A stretch of 64,000 nucleotides of DNA, from contig JAFFJZ010000017.1 in NCBI GenBank assembly GCA_018340375.1, forward strand, positions 1,416,001 through 1,480,000, in the 5' to 3' direction. The notes beneath the pieces were generated by a model. The model searched no databases and was not told where the DNA came from. It worked only from the letters and a program-made list of their open reading frames with translations. Positions 1-10,625 of the stretch are shown here, in pieces. The DNA is from Gonatopus flavifemur (Eukaryota; Arthropoda; Insecta; Hymenoptera; Dryinidae). Numbering within the stretch: position 1 is the first letter of the stretch; each line of letters begins with the position of its first letter. Both the position numbers and the translations under genes were made by a program.

Positions 1-601
1 CAGGGGCTCAAAGTTTTGGACACGTTTGTCTCCGTTGAATTATAACTCAGTTATTATTATTTTTTTTAAGATGCAAGTTATGGTTTTCGTCGGTTTCTCT
101 CCGAAAGATATGAAGACAATTCTCCAAATTAATTATTTCTGCAAAAGAAGTGATTTTTATTTTTCTTTTCGATTTTTCTTAAAGATCGGCATTTTTGAAA
201 ATTTTTCAATTCCGCTTAATCGGAAGCTTATTCTTTTTCCTCCAGAATCATTGGTCACACATGATGGAGTCTCATGAACTCATCAGTGAATTTAATCGTT
301 AAAGCCGGCACGATCCAGCTTTCAAGCGCGCTGAACATACTGGTCAGCCGTCACCCGGTACGGCGATGGTGATGAAAATTTTTTTCTGTAGACTACTGCA
401 AAATGATTGATAAAATACATAGAACATGCTTTATTTACTGTAGAAATTATTTATTATCATTAATATTCTCATTTTCTCATTCCTCATGAACAAATTTTGT
501 ATTTTGTTACTAGGAGTATATACAATTTTCTCACAATAACATTATAAATAGTGTTACAAGTTGATGGATGTTGTGTATGGAATTGAAAAAGAATGTGTAC
601 A

Positions 602-3280
602 TCAAGTTCTCTTCATTTTTTTCTGAAGTTTTGGAAAAAAATTGCTTCTAGAATAGGAACAATACTTTCTAACTTGGGGAGTGGTTTGTGTAACTGGGAC
701 GAACGCACGATATTTCATTGTCCCCGGAATCGTTTTCGCACAGTCAAATCGACACTTCAGCTCATTTCGTATCTTTCCATGGGTCTCTTTAGAACTAAAA
801 AATATTTTTGTTCCTAAAAAGTTATCATTCGCCCAAGCATAAAATGCATCGCAGGTTAAGATTTGATCCCTTGAGGATGCCTGTGAACTTGCACGCATTG
901 CTAATCCCTTTATGTTCCCGCCGATACCATCACATGACCCTTTACCATGTGCAGTCTCATGGAAGTGCCACTCAGCTTCAATACCAAATTCTCCCCATGA
1001 TGGAGTAGATTTTCGAAACTGTACTTGTTTTTGAAATGCTGTGCTGCTCCATCGGAGAAATAAAATATCCTCTCTATATTGGACTTTTCTTGCAAGTACG
1101 TAATCAATATTTTTTGAAAAGCATATACCGCGACTATGTCATGTTTTAGATCATCGGATGAAACTGCCATACTTTCATGTGCAATATCATTCCCCTTTTT
1201 ATAATAAAACACGACTGTAAATATTGTGATCTGATCGTTATTCCAATGGAAAGATCGCGCAGCATTTTGCGCAATAAAAGAATAATTCTCAGCGAAGTCA
1301 CATGTTAAGAGAAATTCCCCTTCGTTCAGACTTTGCTTAATATGTTCCAAAAAATCTGACTGCTGTTTAGCAGTGAAAGAATGGGGTCTTAACTTTCGCA
1401 AGCGATCAAAAAACTGATCCACAAAATCTTCTGAATCCATGACTACAGTGACCAAGGTACTCCTGTCGGTCTGTTGCCAGTTTTGGAATTCTATATTCTC
1501 AATGTCCTGATCTGCAAGAACTGACTTGAGGGATTCTTTCACAGTTTCGATATCAGGGCACTTTTCACATTCATTAAGGTGACATTCTGGAGTCGGTGTT
1601 GTACATGTCATTATTTTGAAAATATCTTGGTACGTTTGGAATGGAAAGTCAGTTCCACAAGTCAAGTCTTTGAAATTGACAGCTTCCAACATCAAATTCA
1701 CATTTTCATGGTAAACGCAAACACATATGGTATGAGTACCACTGGCTCCGGCGAGAACACAGTTCCGTGGTCTAAGTTCACAAAATTTAGAAAACCTGTC
1801 TTCATGGTAGGGTATGTGCTTTTAAAAATTTGGAATAATTCAGAAAGATCACATGAAACCAGTCTCTTCTGAACATGTTCACGAGATCCATCTGGTTTTC
1901 TGATCGACACGTAATCTTTCATCCCTGGCACGATACGACTATTCTCATCATCTTCATAGAAGGCAAAGATCAAATGAGCCGTATCAATTGGTAAATTTTT
2001 ACCTAATTTGGAATTTGGTTGGGTGAAAATACCACGTTCATTCGGCAACTGCTTCGCTGTTCTTGCTTGGCGTTCAGAAGCACCGAATTCATTAGCTAAT
2101 TTTCTTTGACCCAGGGATTTCGGTGCGAGAGTGAGAAGTGTTAGTTTTTCTGAATGACTTTTTGAATTCACAAATTTTTCTTTAATTTGATCTAAAACCT
2201 CAACTGCTGCCAAATGTTGTTTGTTTCTACAATCATGTTTTTCGATACTTTGAAACGGAAGGACCCTCGAAAATGTCAATAACTTGATTATTGTCTGGAA
2301 AAACTTGGTTGTCCATTTCTTCATCATTGCTCTAAAATAATAATATAAAAAAAAATCGTTTGAGTCCATCATATAATCAGTTCAATAGAATATTTTATCA
2401 AGTCGCGAATGAAGTGGGGACATGAATACTGTGTTGCAAGAAAGTAAGAACCGACAGTGCGAGGACCTGATGCTGTTGATATTATCGACAAGAATGTTTG
2501 ATTGGATATAGACCGTTAGATTTTAAAATCTCTGGCATCACTGCATGAATGTACTAATTTATACAATGCTGCATTTTGTACACTTTTTGTCCCTTTTTCC
2601 ATACATTTCTCATCATATACACGGAGAAAAAAATATAAGACTTTTTATTATTTTGCTTGCTGAACCTAAAACAGGAAGGTTTGTAAAAATGGCTTTTCAT
2701 ATGAAAATACGAAGAATTACGAACTGATAGCCAAATTTCACAATCCATTTTATGAAATTCAACGTCCAGTGTTGGAAATTTCAATTCTATCTATTACTCC
2801 TTCTACAGTGTTCGTAGTCTTCTGTATTTTCATATGAAAATCCATTTAACAAACCACCGTAATTTCAGTTTCAATAAGAGAAATGAGAGAGTCTTATGTT
2901 TTCGAACGGCATTTTTTCCGTGTATTTTATGAGGTATAAACAGAGAGTAATCGAACAATCGTATAGCTAGTGAAAACGCTTCCCTGAGTAATCGCTTCTA
3001 TGTAATGTATCGCTGAATTTGGAAACAGATTTAGAATTTTTCAAGTATCATTGATTCATCTTACCACTTCCATTGGCTCAAGTTGAATGTGTAGTGGCGA
3101 CATAGCGGCAAGATTTGTCATTTTTATTCGACGGGTTCCGCATATTTGAGCATCTTTTGGTGAAGAGATGTACTTTTCCTGAAGACTTTCGGAAATTGTT
3201 CCTAATGGTCTAGGAAATGCAGGATGTTGGCCGTTTTCCAGGGGGTTTGAACAGCGAGACCCAAAACTTTTCCTCTCCAT
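602..3280 (-). pseudogene. Transposase-like protein gene (unplaced family), two exons, several frameshifts
   Basis: Exon 1 (3280-3065) starts at an ATG, encodes about 72 residues with Cys/His near the N-terminus and ends at a GTAAGA donor. The intron (3064-2332) ends in TTTTAG, and exon 2 runs from 2331 to ~602. Exon 2 needs frame changes near 2250, 1790 and 985. Read through these, it shows conserved blocks: a helix-rich region with KLANEFGASERQAR, then GTHTICVCVYHENV, TCDFAENYSF, FHWNN, YFSDGAAQHFKN, EWHFHETAHGKG, SCDGIGG and FYAWANDNF. The acidic residues in TCDFAEN and FSDGAA, plus HGKG.CDGIG, look like a DDE/D RNase-H-type core. A second copy at 60885-61700 keeps the same blocks. From memory, similar uncharacterised multicopy proteins occur in other invertebrates; I cannot name a superfamily. 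A MITE (2617-2925) lies in the intron. Confidence 0.75.
2617..2925. mobile_element. MITE with ATACACGGA termini
   Basis: The left end ATACACGGAGAAAAAAAT and the right end are inverted copies. Matching inner stretches (TTTTCATATGAAAA-type and AAACATAAGACT-type blocks) run on both sides of a short centre, so the whole ~309 bp folds back imperfectly. It has no coding capacity. It lies in the intron of the transposase-like gene, so it arrived without touching the coding exons. The exact TSD is not clear. Confidence 0.6.
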
Positions 3281-4005
3281 TATAAAATGGGAATGCTATG
3301 CGGTTCACTTTGACGAACATCAAATCTTGATTCAATTCAAGTGATGCGTAAAAATGACGTACCGTAGACGAAATATTCACTCCAGATCGTAGATTACGGA
3401 TACACTTGATAATTGACAGTTCAGTTTATTTTACACGGAACAAGATAATGTTGTTGAATTCACAGCGTTCTTCAAGTAAATAGGTCTCCAGTGAAATTGA
3501 GTTGTGTAGTACTTTTGTTTTCACAATGTAAACATTGAACATTGTGAAGATAGCTTCACATGGATGTCAAAACAAAACAATGCTCACGTCAACTTCAGTG
3601 GAGAGTCTGGTTAAGCATGAAGAATGTTGTGGATTCTGTAGCATTATTTTGTTGAGAAGATTAGTGATGATGATGAATAATTCCTACTGTGAATGAAGGA
3701 TGTTAAAATTTCCATCGCCGTGCCGGGTGACGGCTGACCAATATGTTCAGCGCGCTTGGAAGCTGGATCGTGCCGGCTTCAACGGTTAAATTCACTGATG
3801 AGTTCATGAGACTCCATCATGTGTGACCAATGATTTCGAAGGGAAAAAAATAAGCTTTCGATTCAGCGTAATCAAAAAATTTTCAAAAATGCCGATCTTT
3901 AAAAAAAATCGAGAAGAAAAATAAAAATCACTTTTTTTTGCAGAAATAATTAATTTAGAGAATTGTCTCTTCATCTTTTGGAAAGAACGGAACAAAACCG
4001 ACGAA

Positions 4006-4016
4006 AACCATAACTT
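4006..4016. repeat. Left copy of the LINE target-site duplication (partner at 4951-4961)
   Basis: AACCATAACTT is present directly on both sides of the LINE fragment. The matching position in the left TIR (around 70-85, read in reverse) contains this 11-mer once and uninterrupted, so the left arm records the empty site. Confidence 0.92.
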
Positions 4017-4950
4017 CATCATCATCATCATCAAGTAATCAGTCTCACGACTGGTTTGATGAAACCCTCCATCCCTGTCTATTATCCGCCAAACGTTTAA
4101 TTTTTGCATTTCTACTACATCCCTTGTCTTGTACGATTTGCTTCATATAACTCGCTCTAGGTCCACCTTTACCAGTTTTACCATTCATTTTCCCTTCCAA
4201 TATTGTTTTCAATAAACTCTCATGCCGTAATGTGTGTCCTATAAGATTGCTTCTTCTTTTCACGATGTGTTTCAAAAGATTTCTTTCTTCATTTATCTGC
4301 TCGAGTACTTCTCCATTCTTGACTTTGTCTATCCATTTTATTCTGAGCATCCTCTTATAACACCACATTTCGAAAGCTTCAAGTCTTCGTTGATCAGTTT
4401 TCCCCATTGTCCAAGTTTCGCAACCATATAATGCTGTGCTCCAAACGTAACTTTTCAAGAATTTCTTCCTTACTTCCAAGCTTATATTTTTTGAGCATAA
4501 TAACTGTTTCTTTTGGTAAAAAGCTTGTTTCCTTTGTGCTATTCTTGCTCTTATATCTCTTTCGCTTTCGCCGTTTTCTGTAATTATGCTTCCTAGATAT
4601 TTGAATTCTTTCACCTGTTCAATTGTCTCGGTATCTATTTTGATTTTCGTTCTTCTAGCTGTTTTCGCTGCTGTACACATCATGAATTCTGTTTTGTCTT
4701 TATTTATATTCATACAATAGTTTTCCAATAATATTGTTCTCATAGTGTTGAGAATATTTTCCAACTCAGTACTACTCGTGGCAAGTATAGCTATGTCATC
4801 CACGAATCTCAACATACTTATATTTTCTCCCTGAATCTGTAATTCCGATTGGATTTCCTCCTTCACTTCGTTCATTGCTTCTTCTATATATAAACTGAAA
4901 ATCAGTGGCGATAATGAGCATCCTCATCTCACCCCTCTTCTTATTTGTGT
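4017..4950 (-). mobile_element. 5'-truncated RTE-type LINE fragment, reverse transcriptase C-terminus
   Basis: On the minus strand an open frame (4875-4045, ~276 residues) begins inside the reverse transcriptase palm with the catalytic FVDDIAIL (a Y/F-x-D-D box). It then has KTEFMMC, FKYLGSIIT and a C-terminal region with LYGCETWTMGK and RRSNLIGHTLRH, typical of RTE/BovB-type non-LTR elements in insects. The 3' end of the element is at the low coordinate and carries a trinucleotide (GAT)n tail, as RTE elements do. The copy is 5'-truncated, lacks the endonuclease and finger domains, and is flanked by AACCATAACTT on both sides (4006-4016 and 4951-4961). A related shorter fragment lies at 48004-48303. 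Confidence 0.9.
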
Positions 4951-5192
4951 AACCATAACTTGCATTTAAAAAAAAAATAATAATAACTGAGTTATAATTC
5001 AACGAAGACAAATGTGTCCAAAACTTTGAGCCCCTGTATCTCAGCAACCCGTCGATATTTCCTTTCCCCCTTCTGCACAAATTATGTACTCCAATAGTAC
5101 AACAAGTCTACCAAGTTTCATCAAAATTCCAGCGATGAAGGTTTTTAGGCGAGTACACTTGACGTGGAATGCCCCATATTGGAAAATTAGGG

Positions 5193-5226
5193 TATAAAAA
5201 CCCATGCACGGGACCAGATAGTCAGT
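5193..5226 (+). promoter_or_regulatory. Pol II core promoter: TATA box and initiator
   Basis: TATAAAAA at 5193-5200 is followed at the canonical distance by a TCAGT initiator whose A lies at 5224, 31 bp from the first T of the TATA box. TCAGT is the arthropod Inr consensus. The pair sits about 155 bp outside the end of the 1-5036 transposon and reads toward the coding tract at 5888-6668. Confidence 0.65.
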
Positions 5227-5458
5227 ATTTTTCGAGTTCTTCACTTCTTCAAATCTTCCAGTTCAACTACTTTCAAGCTCAACATTGTTCGCATCGTTTT
5301 CCAAGTGCCAATTCAATTCCGAAGTATCAGTGAAATATTTCGTCCAAGTGTTCATTCTTTTCCAAGTGAATATTCAAGTGACAATTGTGTTTTGTGGATA
5401 CGAGTGAGTAAAACAATCTTATGATGAAGTAAAATTTGTTCCCAACACACGTATATTC

Positions 5459-5460
<2 letters not shown>

Positions 5461-5530
<70 letters not shown>
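5461..5530. repeat. (AT)n microsatellite, about 35 units
   Basis: An uninterrupted AT dinucleotide run of 70 bp lies in the leader of the transcription unit that starts at ~5224. The IY-repeat frame that crosses it is an artefact. Confidence 0.98.
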
Positions 5531-5535
<5 letters not shown>

Positions 5536-5575
5536 CTTCTACACTCATCCCATTCAACTTAATTAAGTATCTCAT

Positions 5576-5826
5576 GAAAATCGTCATTGGTATCAAGTTC
5601 ATGAGGATTAGTTTGGTTGAGAAGCAATTGACTTGTGCATGATTGCTTGTGGAAATCGTCATTGGTGTCGAGTCTACAAGTGACTATTCGAGTGTCAGAA
5701 ATTATTCTTCAGGAAAATCGTCATCGGTGTCGAGTTTCTGAGGTTTAATTACATGTTTCTTACAGATTGATTAATTATCAAAACATTAGAAACCATCTGT
5801 CAAGAAAATCGTCATTGGTGTCGAAT
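5576..5826 (+). repeat. Four dispersed copies of a ~22-bp leader motif
   Basis: The core AATCGTCATTGGTGTCGAGT, with small variants, occurs near 5576-5598, 5651-5673, 5712-5735 and 5804-5826, all in one orientation and separated by unrelated spacers of about 40-70 bp. The region lies between the TATA/Inr promoter and the first ATG of the coding tract (5888). The separation and sequence conservation are unlike a simple tandem repeat. Function is unknown; a protein- or RNA-binding site is one possibility. Confidence 0.7.
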
Positions 5827-5887
5827 TGTTGGGAAATGGTTGGAATTGTTCAGAAGAATGAAGGCTGTATAAATATTTCTCTTGAGA

Positions 5888-6668
5888 ATGAGTGAAATTG
5901 GAATTCAAATCTCTGTCTTCAAATCATCTATCGAAGCAAGGGAAACAAAATTACTTCAAAATAATTTGGAATCTAAAACAGCGGGCAAATTCTGGAAAAA
6001 TCTTGAACGGGAAAGAAAGATTTCAGTTTCGCTTGAAAAACAAGTATTGAAAGGAAATGAAAATTCAAAACCTGTTAGAGAACCGATTTCGATAACTAGG
6101 AGCAGGATTTGTGAAATAGAGTTTTTCAAGTATAAACGTTGTATTAATTTCATGCAAAAATACATTCAAATACATAGTGACGAATTGGAACAAATGAATT
6201 TAACTTACGAAGAATTAAAGTGTATTTACATGAACAAATCGTTGATTCAGATTCTGTTTACGAATAACTAAGTTCAATGTTAAATCTAGAGATTTTTAGA
6301 AAATTGATCTTTCTGAAAGAAAAGGTGAAATTTAACGAAAGACTTTTGATGAATAATAAATTAGGTAAGAATAAGCAAAGGATTGTTCGTGAATCTTTAG
6401 AAAGAAATATTATCAGAATTAATAAACTTCAAAATTCACTTTTTTCCAAAATACAAAAATTAGAAGATTATCAAGTTCGACTAATCAAAAATTCAATCAT
6501 CTTAATGAATGTCAAAATTGTGAAATGAATGAAACCGAATTTTATAATTGTACCCCCTGTATTGGTTTGATGAATAATTATGTTAAAATTTCTGACTCCG
6601 ACTTGAAGTTATTGAGTTTAATTGAAAATGAGCTTTTATATATTGACTTGTTCAAATCCTTAGAATAA
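5888..6668 (+). pseudogene. Unrecognised coding tract in three successive frames, with a C-terminal CxxC...CxxC motif
   Basis: An ATG at 5888 opens about 128 codons rich in Lys/Glu/Arg and predicted coiled coil, ending at 6271. A second frame (6277-6528) is also Lys/Glu/Asn-rich and helical. A third frame overlapping it (~6490-6668) has CQNC, then ten residues, then CTPC, a possible four-cysteine zinc site, and ends at a stop directly before AATAAATA. The three segments abut with only a few bases' overlap or gap, which suggests one gene broken by two frameshifts, although small unseen introns could also join them. It is preceded by a TATA/Inr promoter and a long leader with repeated motifs. 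I do not recognise the protein. Confidence 0.5.
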
Positions 6669-6671
6669 TAA
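6664..6671 (+). terminator. Polyadenylation signal of the orphan unit
   Basis: AATAAATA follows immediately after the last stop of the three-frame coding tract, where a polyadenylation signal is expected. Confidence 0.5.
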
Positions 6672-6911
6672 ATATTGTATTTCATTACAAATTAGTGTCT
6701 ACATTCAACTTCCCTTTCTCAATTGCTCTGTTTCTCCCTGTCCTTGTCCATGACACAGAATAGGGGAATTTATATTTTAGGGTATTAATATCTAATATTA
6801 ATTTCTTTCCTTTGTCATCGGAAGGGATATTCTTTGAATATCTCTGGACGTGACAATATCTTGAAGGAATATTCTTAGTCAAATGTAAAACAAAAGAATA
6901 TATATTTACAT

Positions 6912-7112
6912 TTGTGTATGCATAAAATTGAACATTTCAGTCCTAGAATGTCAACGATGCTGGACAAGATCGCGAGGACGCTATTTAAGGGGAACAAGAT
7001 GCAAGAAACTGAAACAAGGAGCGGAAGCGGTGCAGTGAATAGGAAACCATTCTTATTTTCGTCAGACATGCAATTTTTGGAGAAATATGTCCAACCGAGA
7101 AGGTGGAATTAG
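6912..7112 (+). pseudogene. Fragment resembling a MADF (Myb/SANT-like) domain
   Basis: The frame contains ARTLFKGNKMQE, then TRSGSGA, then DMQFLEKYVQPR. This order resembles the second half of insect MADF domains: an R-T-x-x-R-R-E-type helix, a Ser/Gly-rich turn, then an aromatic/FL helix. MADF-type proteins are the usual second gene of PIF/Harbinger elements, and a Harbinger transposase lies downstream on the opposite strand (10626-12380). No start, no tryptophans and no upstream half can be found, so at best this is a degraded piece. Confidence 0.42.
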
Positions 7113-7503
7113 TATTCCTTTGGTTGAATTAATCCAATATCCATATAACAAAAGTTCCAAAAACTAGATCTCACTGAATTCTCTATTTTTTATTCTCTAG
7201 AATTCAACTTTATGAAGCTTTATAAAGTCAATTTGAATTCTTCAAGGACTCTATTCAGCTGACATTTCAGGGATTCATTTGGCAATTCTGGAAGAATTCA
7301 GCGAGATTGAGTTCTTGGACCTGTGACTATCAGAGATTCGCTTTTTCTAGATTTATTCATTGGAAAAAGAGAACTCTTCACATTAGACACTCATGATGAC
7401 AGCGCTCGAGTTGATTATAAGTGTATGTGCATGGTATTGGTTTATCAACATACATATATGCATCATCCCAGATCTTGCACAAACGTTCCTCTGAGTATTA
7501 TTA

Positions 7504-8797
7504 TTGGGAGTACAAATTAGTTCGGTCCGGTTTGAAAAAATGACTCTCGCTCTGATGAATGTTTCATAGTCACAACCGATTTCAATTGTTTCAGAGAGGT
7601 TAGACACCTGTGAATAATATTCATTCGATATCACTCTGGGTTCCTTCTAGAATCCCGATTTTTACTCGGTAAAGTATGTCAAATTTCGTTTTAACTCAGC
7701 AGCGTTTGCGGGAGGTGCTAGTTTTCTGTTTTAATTGGAAAGAAGTGCAGCTGGAGCCCATCGAATGCTTGTGGGAGTTTATGGTGACAATGCTCCAACT
7801 GATGAATCATGTAGGGAATGGTTTCGACGTTTCAAGAATGGCAATTCCAGTGTCGAAGACAAGCCTCGCTCAGGACAACCACAAAAATTCGAAAACGAGG
7901 AATTTAAGGTTTTACTCGACGAAGATCCGAGTCAAACGCAACAGGAGCTTGCGGAATCATCAGGAGTCACGCAACAAGCAGTTTCCGTACGATTACGATT
8001 CATGGACATGATTCAAAAGCAAGGCAATTGGGTGTCTTATCACTTAAAGCCTAGAGACATTTAACGGCGGTTTTTCACTTGCGAGCAGCTGATTCAAAGA
8101 CAACGAAGAGAGGGGTTCTTACATCGGATTGTGACAGGAGATGAGAAATGGATATTCTACGATAACCCCAAGAAAAGAAAATGCTATGCTCGATCAATCG
8201 TTGCCATCGACTTCAACATCGACACCAACGAGGAATATTCATGGTTCAAAAATCATGCTGTGTATCTGGTGGGACCAAAAGGGTTATATACGATGAGTTG
8301 CTGGAACCTGGTGATTATTTTACGGGTGAATGGTATAGGCTACAATTGATTCGTTTGAGTCGTGCGTTACAAGAAAGCCGTCTGGAATACAAGGAAAGAC
8401 ATGACAAAGTTATTCTTTTACACGATAACGCTCAGCCTCATATCGCAAAAGTAGTGAAAAATTATCTGGAAACGTTGGAGTGGGATATTCTACCGCACCC
8501 GCCGTACTCTTCGGACATTGCTCCTTCTGATTACTGGTTATTCCGACAGATGCAGCACGATTTGGCAGGTCACCGGTTCACTTCGTTCGAAGAAATCGAA
8601 AATTGGCTCCTAACTTGGATCACCTCGAAAGACGAAACGTTTTCCCGTAACGGGATTCAAAAATTACCCGAAAGATGAGAAAAAGTGATAGCCAGCGATG
8701 GACAATACTTTGATCAATTTGATAATTCATGTTCTCCTGAAATAAACTTATCTCCAACTGTAAAAAAAAAACAGACCGAATTAATTTGTCCTCCCAA
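7504..8797 (+). mobile_element. mariner (Tc1/mariner, D,D34D) element, full length but inactivated
   Basis: The termini TTGGGAGTACAAATTAG and its inverted copy, with further matches inward (TTCGGTC), are flanked by TA on both sides (7502-7503 and 8798-8799). The length of 1294 bp is normal for mariner. The transposase lies between, on the plus strand, and is broken. The element landed between two MADF-like fragments of a probable Harbinger unit. Confidence 0.9.
7676..8712 (+). pseudogene. mariner transposase, frameshifted
   Basis: The reading starts at ATG 7676 (MSNFVLTQQRLREVLVFCF). It shifts to the frame of 7735-8064 with the paired HTH region (HRMLVGVYGDNAP, CREWFRRFKNG, QTQQELAESSGVTQQAVSVR), meets a stop near 8062, resumes with MTGDEKWIFYDNPKKRK (first catalytic Asp) and shifts again into the frame of 8181-8678. 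That frame has LLHDNAQPHIAKVV and HPPYSSDIAPSDYWLF (second and third Asp, 34 residues apart) and ends near DGQYFDQF. At least two frameshifts and two stops make it inactive. HTH and DDD positions match the mariner family. Confidence 0.9.
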
Positions 8798-8799
8798 TA

Positions 8800-9407
8800 A
8801 GGATGATCAATCCGTTATTGTGGATTCAGTTCAAAATGACGAGAATTCAGAAACTGGAAGTGTGTTGAATACCAATGAAGACAAGCCTAAGTCATGGGCA
8901 GACTACTTTCAACCCTGTGATGAATTGTATAATGAAAAACAAAGTGATGTATTCACGAGCTATGATACCAATTTGAAATCAAATACATCAACTTCTCATA
9001 CAAAATGGTCAAATGAAAACCTTTCTCCAAACATAGAAGCTTCATCGAAATCAGTAGAAAACTGTGAATCCTCAAAGGTATCACATTTCCCAAAATCTAC
9101 AATTACATCACAAACGGCTGAAAATAAAAAAAACAAAAGAAGTTAATATGAATTCCAACGCCGGCAATCCAAAACGTACATATCAAATCCAAAAAAATAA
9201 TATGTCAGATGACCCACTTGAAAAATCATTACTTACTTTATCTGCAGTATTAACTCAGCAATTCTAACAGAAGAATTGTTCAGAAAAAACAGATGGTACT
9301 GATGATCTTGAATCGTCGTTTATTAACTTGATAAAACATGAATTCAAAAACTTATCAGAAGATGAAAGGGCGGTTAAAAAAAAGGAAATTTTAAAAAATT
9401 CTATATA
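8800..9407 (+). pseudogene. Ser/Asn-rich coding remnant with a possible BESS-like C-terminus
   Basis: From the mariner's right flank an open stretch reads to 9146 (Ser/Thr/Asn/Glu-rich, low complexity). A second frame continues to ~9267 and beyond, ending with LIKHEFKNLSEDERAVKKKE and ILKNSI before a stop. That last block resembles the short BESS motif that closes MADF-BESS proteins. With the MADF-like piece at 6912 on the other side of the mariner, this may be the two halves of one Harbinger accessory gene. The similarity is weak and could be coincidence. Confidence 0.35.
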
Positions 9408-10168
9408 ACGATTAAAACGTTTGTATATTATCCATGCATACCTTTAACAACGTATTTCTTCGAAGTTGTGCAATAGAGTTTTTATTCGAGACAAATTCAT
9501 GTTTCATCTTATTTCGACATTCCCAAAGCCGTATCGTTAGCAATGTTTCTTTTTCATGCAGTATTTGAAGTTGGATATATATAGTTCATTCTATTTTATT
9601 TTATTTTTATTTGAAATTGAAGATCAATCGTCAGGTATTTACATGTTTATCAATAATAGTAATGTTGTTTGATTTATTCCGTTATTTTGTTTTACAAGAG
9701 GTTGAGAATTTTTTTGACGATTTATTATATGATCATTATCACGACTCCTTCGTTCTTTGAAAGACTATATAGAAAAGCCAGAAATCTTGAATAAATTCAC
9801 ACGCGTTTATCTATATAGTTCGATTATAACTACTCAGTTACAAGTTATTGATACTAATTAAAAATTGAGTTGAACGTCCATGTTGATATTTTTGTGCAAG
9901 TTCCATATTCAAACAGATGACATTCACAAAACTGAACTTATTGAGATGTAAGAAATATAATTTCATGATGGAGATAATAAAAAAACGACCGTTCACGAAT
10001 CACTCATTTCAAATCATGTCCAGATGATGCAATATAACCAACATATCTATGTGTGCAGTTTTGCTGAATAAATGTGAACATCGCTCTGATTCCGATTATA
10101 TTATAATATTGTGACGTGAATCGGAATCAACGATTCAGCTACCTTTAGGAAAATTTACCCCATTTCAG

Positions 10169-10222
10169 CCAGAACGCCTCATTCTTTTCTCCAGTTATTT
10201 GTAGAGAGATGAGGCGTTCTGG
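10169..10222. repeat. Short perfect inverted repeat
   Basis: CCAGAACGCCTCAT (10169-10182) pairs with its exact complement at 10209-10222 across a 26-bp loop. It is isolated in an otherwise featureless 1.2-kb stretch (9410-10620) in which I see no gene. Confidence 0.7.
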
Positions 10223-10625
10223 TCAGAATGAAGTAGATTTTTCCAAGGATAACATCAGAATATTGAGGAAAATCTTCAGAACAGTAGTAATGGAAAATTA
10301 TGAACTGTTTTTTTTTCAAAGAAAATTCAATAATGATGGTATGAAATAACAAATAAAAACTATTATCTATTCTTAGTCTTTGACTTGATAAGAAATGGGG
10401 AATAATCACGCGTACAGATGATCAGATTGAGGGAAAAGAAGTAATAATCAGGTAATGTGAAATTATCAGTATCTTATCAAATGATTGGATTCTTACATTT
10501 GTTCGAAGCAAAAAATGTTCAATTTTTCAAAGACTAGTTCTAAGCTCCTTCCTATAAAATTATGCTATCCGAATTTGCTCCATATGTCTCAACTTCATAC
10601 AACGTGAATATCTATACTTACATAT

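Larger units (their letters stand above)
1..5036 (-). mobile_element. DNA-transposon-like element with ~380-bp terminal inverted repeats around a transposase-like gene
   Basis: Bases 1-~382 recur in inverted orientation at ~3696-5036. The outer end reads CAGGGGCTCAAAG at base 1 and its complement ends at 5036. The right arm is longer only because a 934-bp LINE fragment plus an 11-bp duplication lies in it; without that insert both arms are about 380 bp. The interior (383-3695) holds a single minus-strand gene (602-3280) that fits between the arms with 220-415 bp to spare, the usual plan of an autonomous cut-and-paste transposon. Element size before the LINE insertion would be about 4.1 kb. 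The target-site duplication cannot be checked because the window starts exactly at the left terminus; the right flank begins TATCTCAG. That the gene belongs to the TIRs is inference from position. Confidence 0.7.

Noticed and set aside
26..277. 83-codon frame in the left TIR and its counterpart at 3804-4109
   Set aside because: Both lie in the inverted repeat, differ by indels and have no recognisable motif.
910..1008. Small plus-strand frames over the first transposase-like gene
   Set aside because: They are antisense shadows of the minus-strand gene, which is supported by a second copy.
5327..5662. 111-codon minus frame with an IY repeat
   Set aside because: It is the translation of the (AT)n microsatellite.
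5576..5826. CRISPR-like array from the four spaced leader motifs
   Set aside because: Spacing is irregular, the copies vary and the context is eukaryotic with a TATA/Inr promoter.
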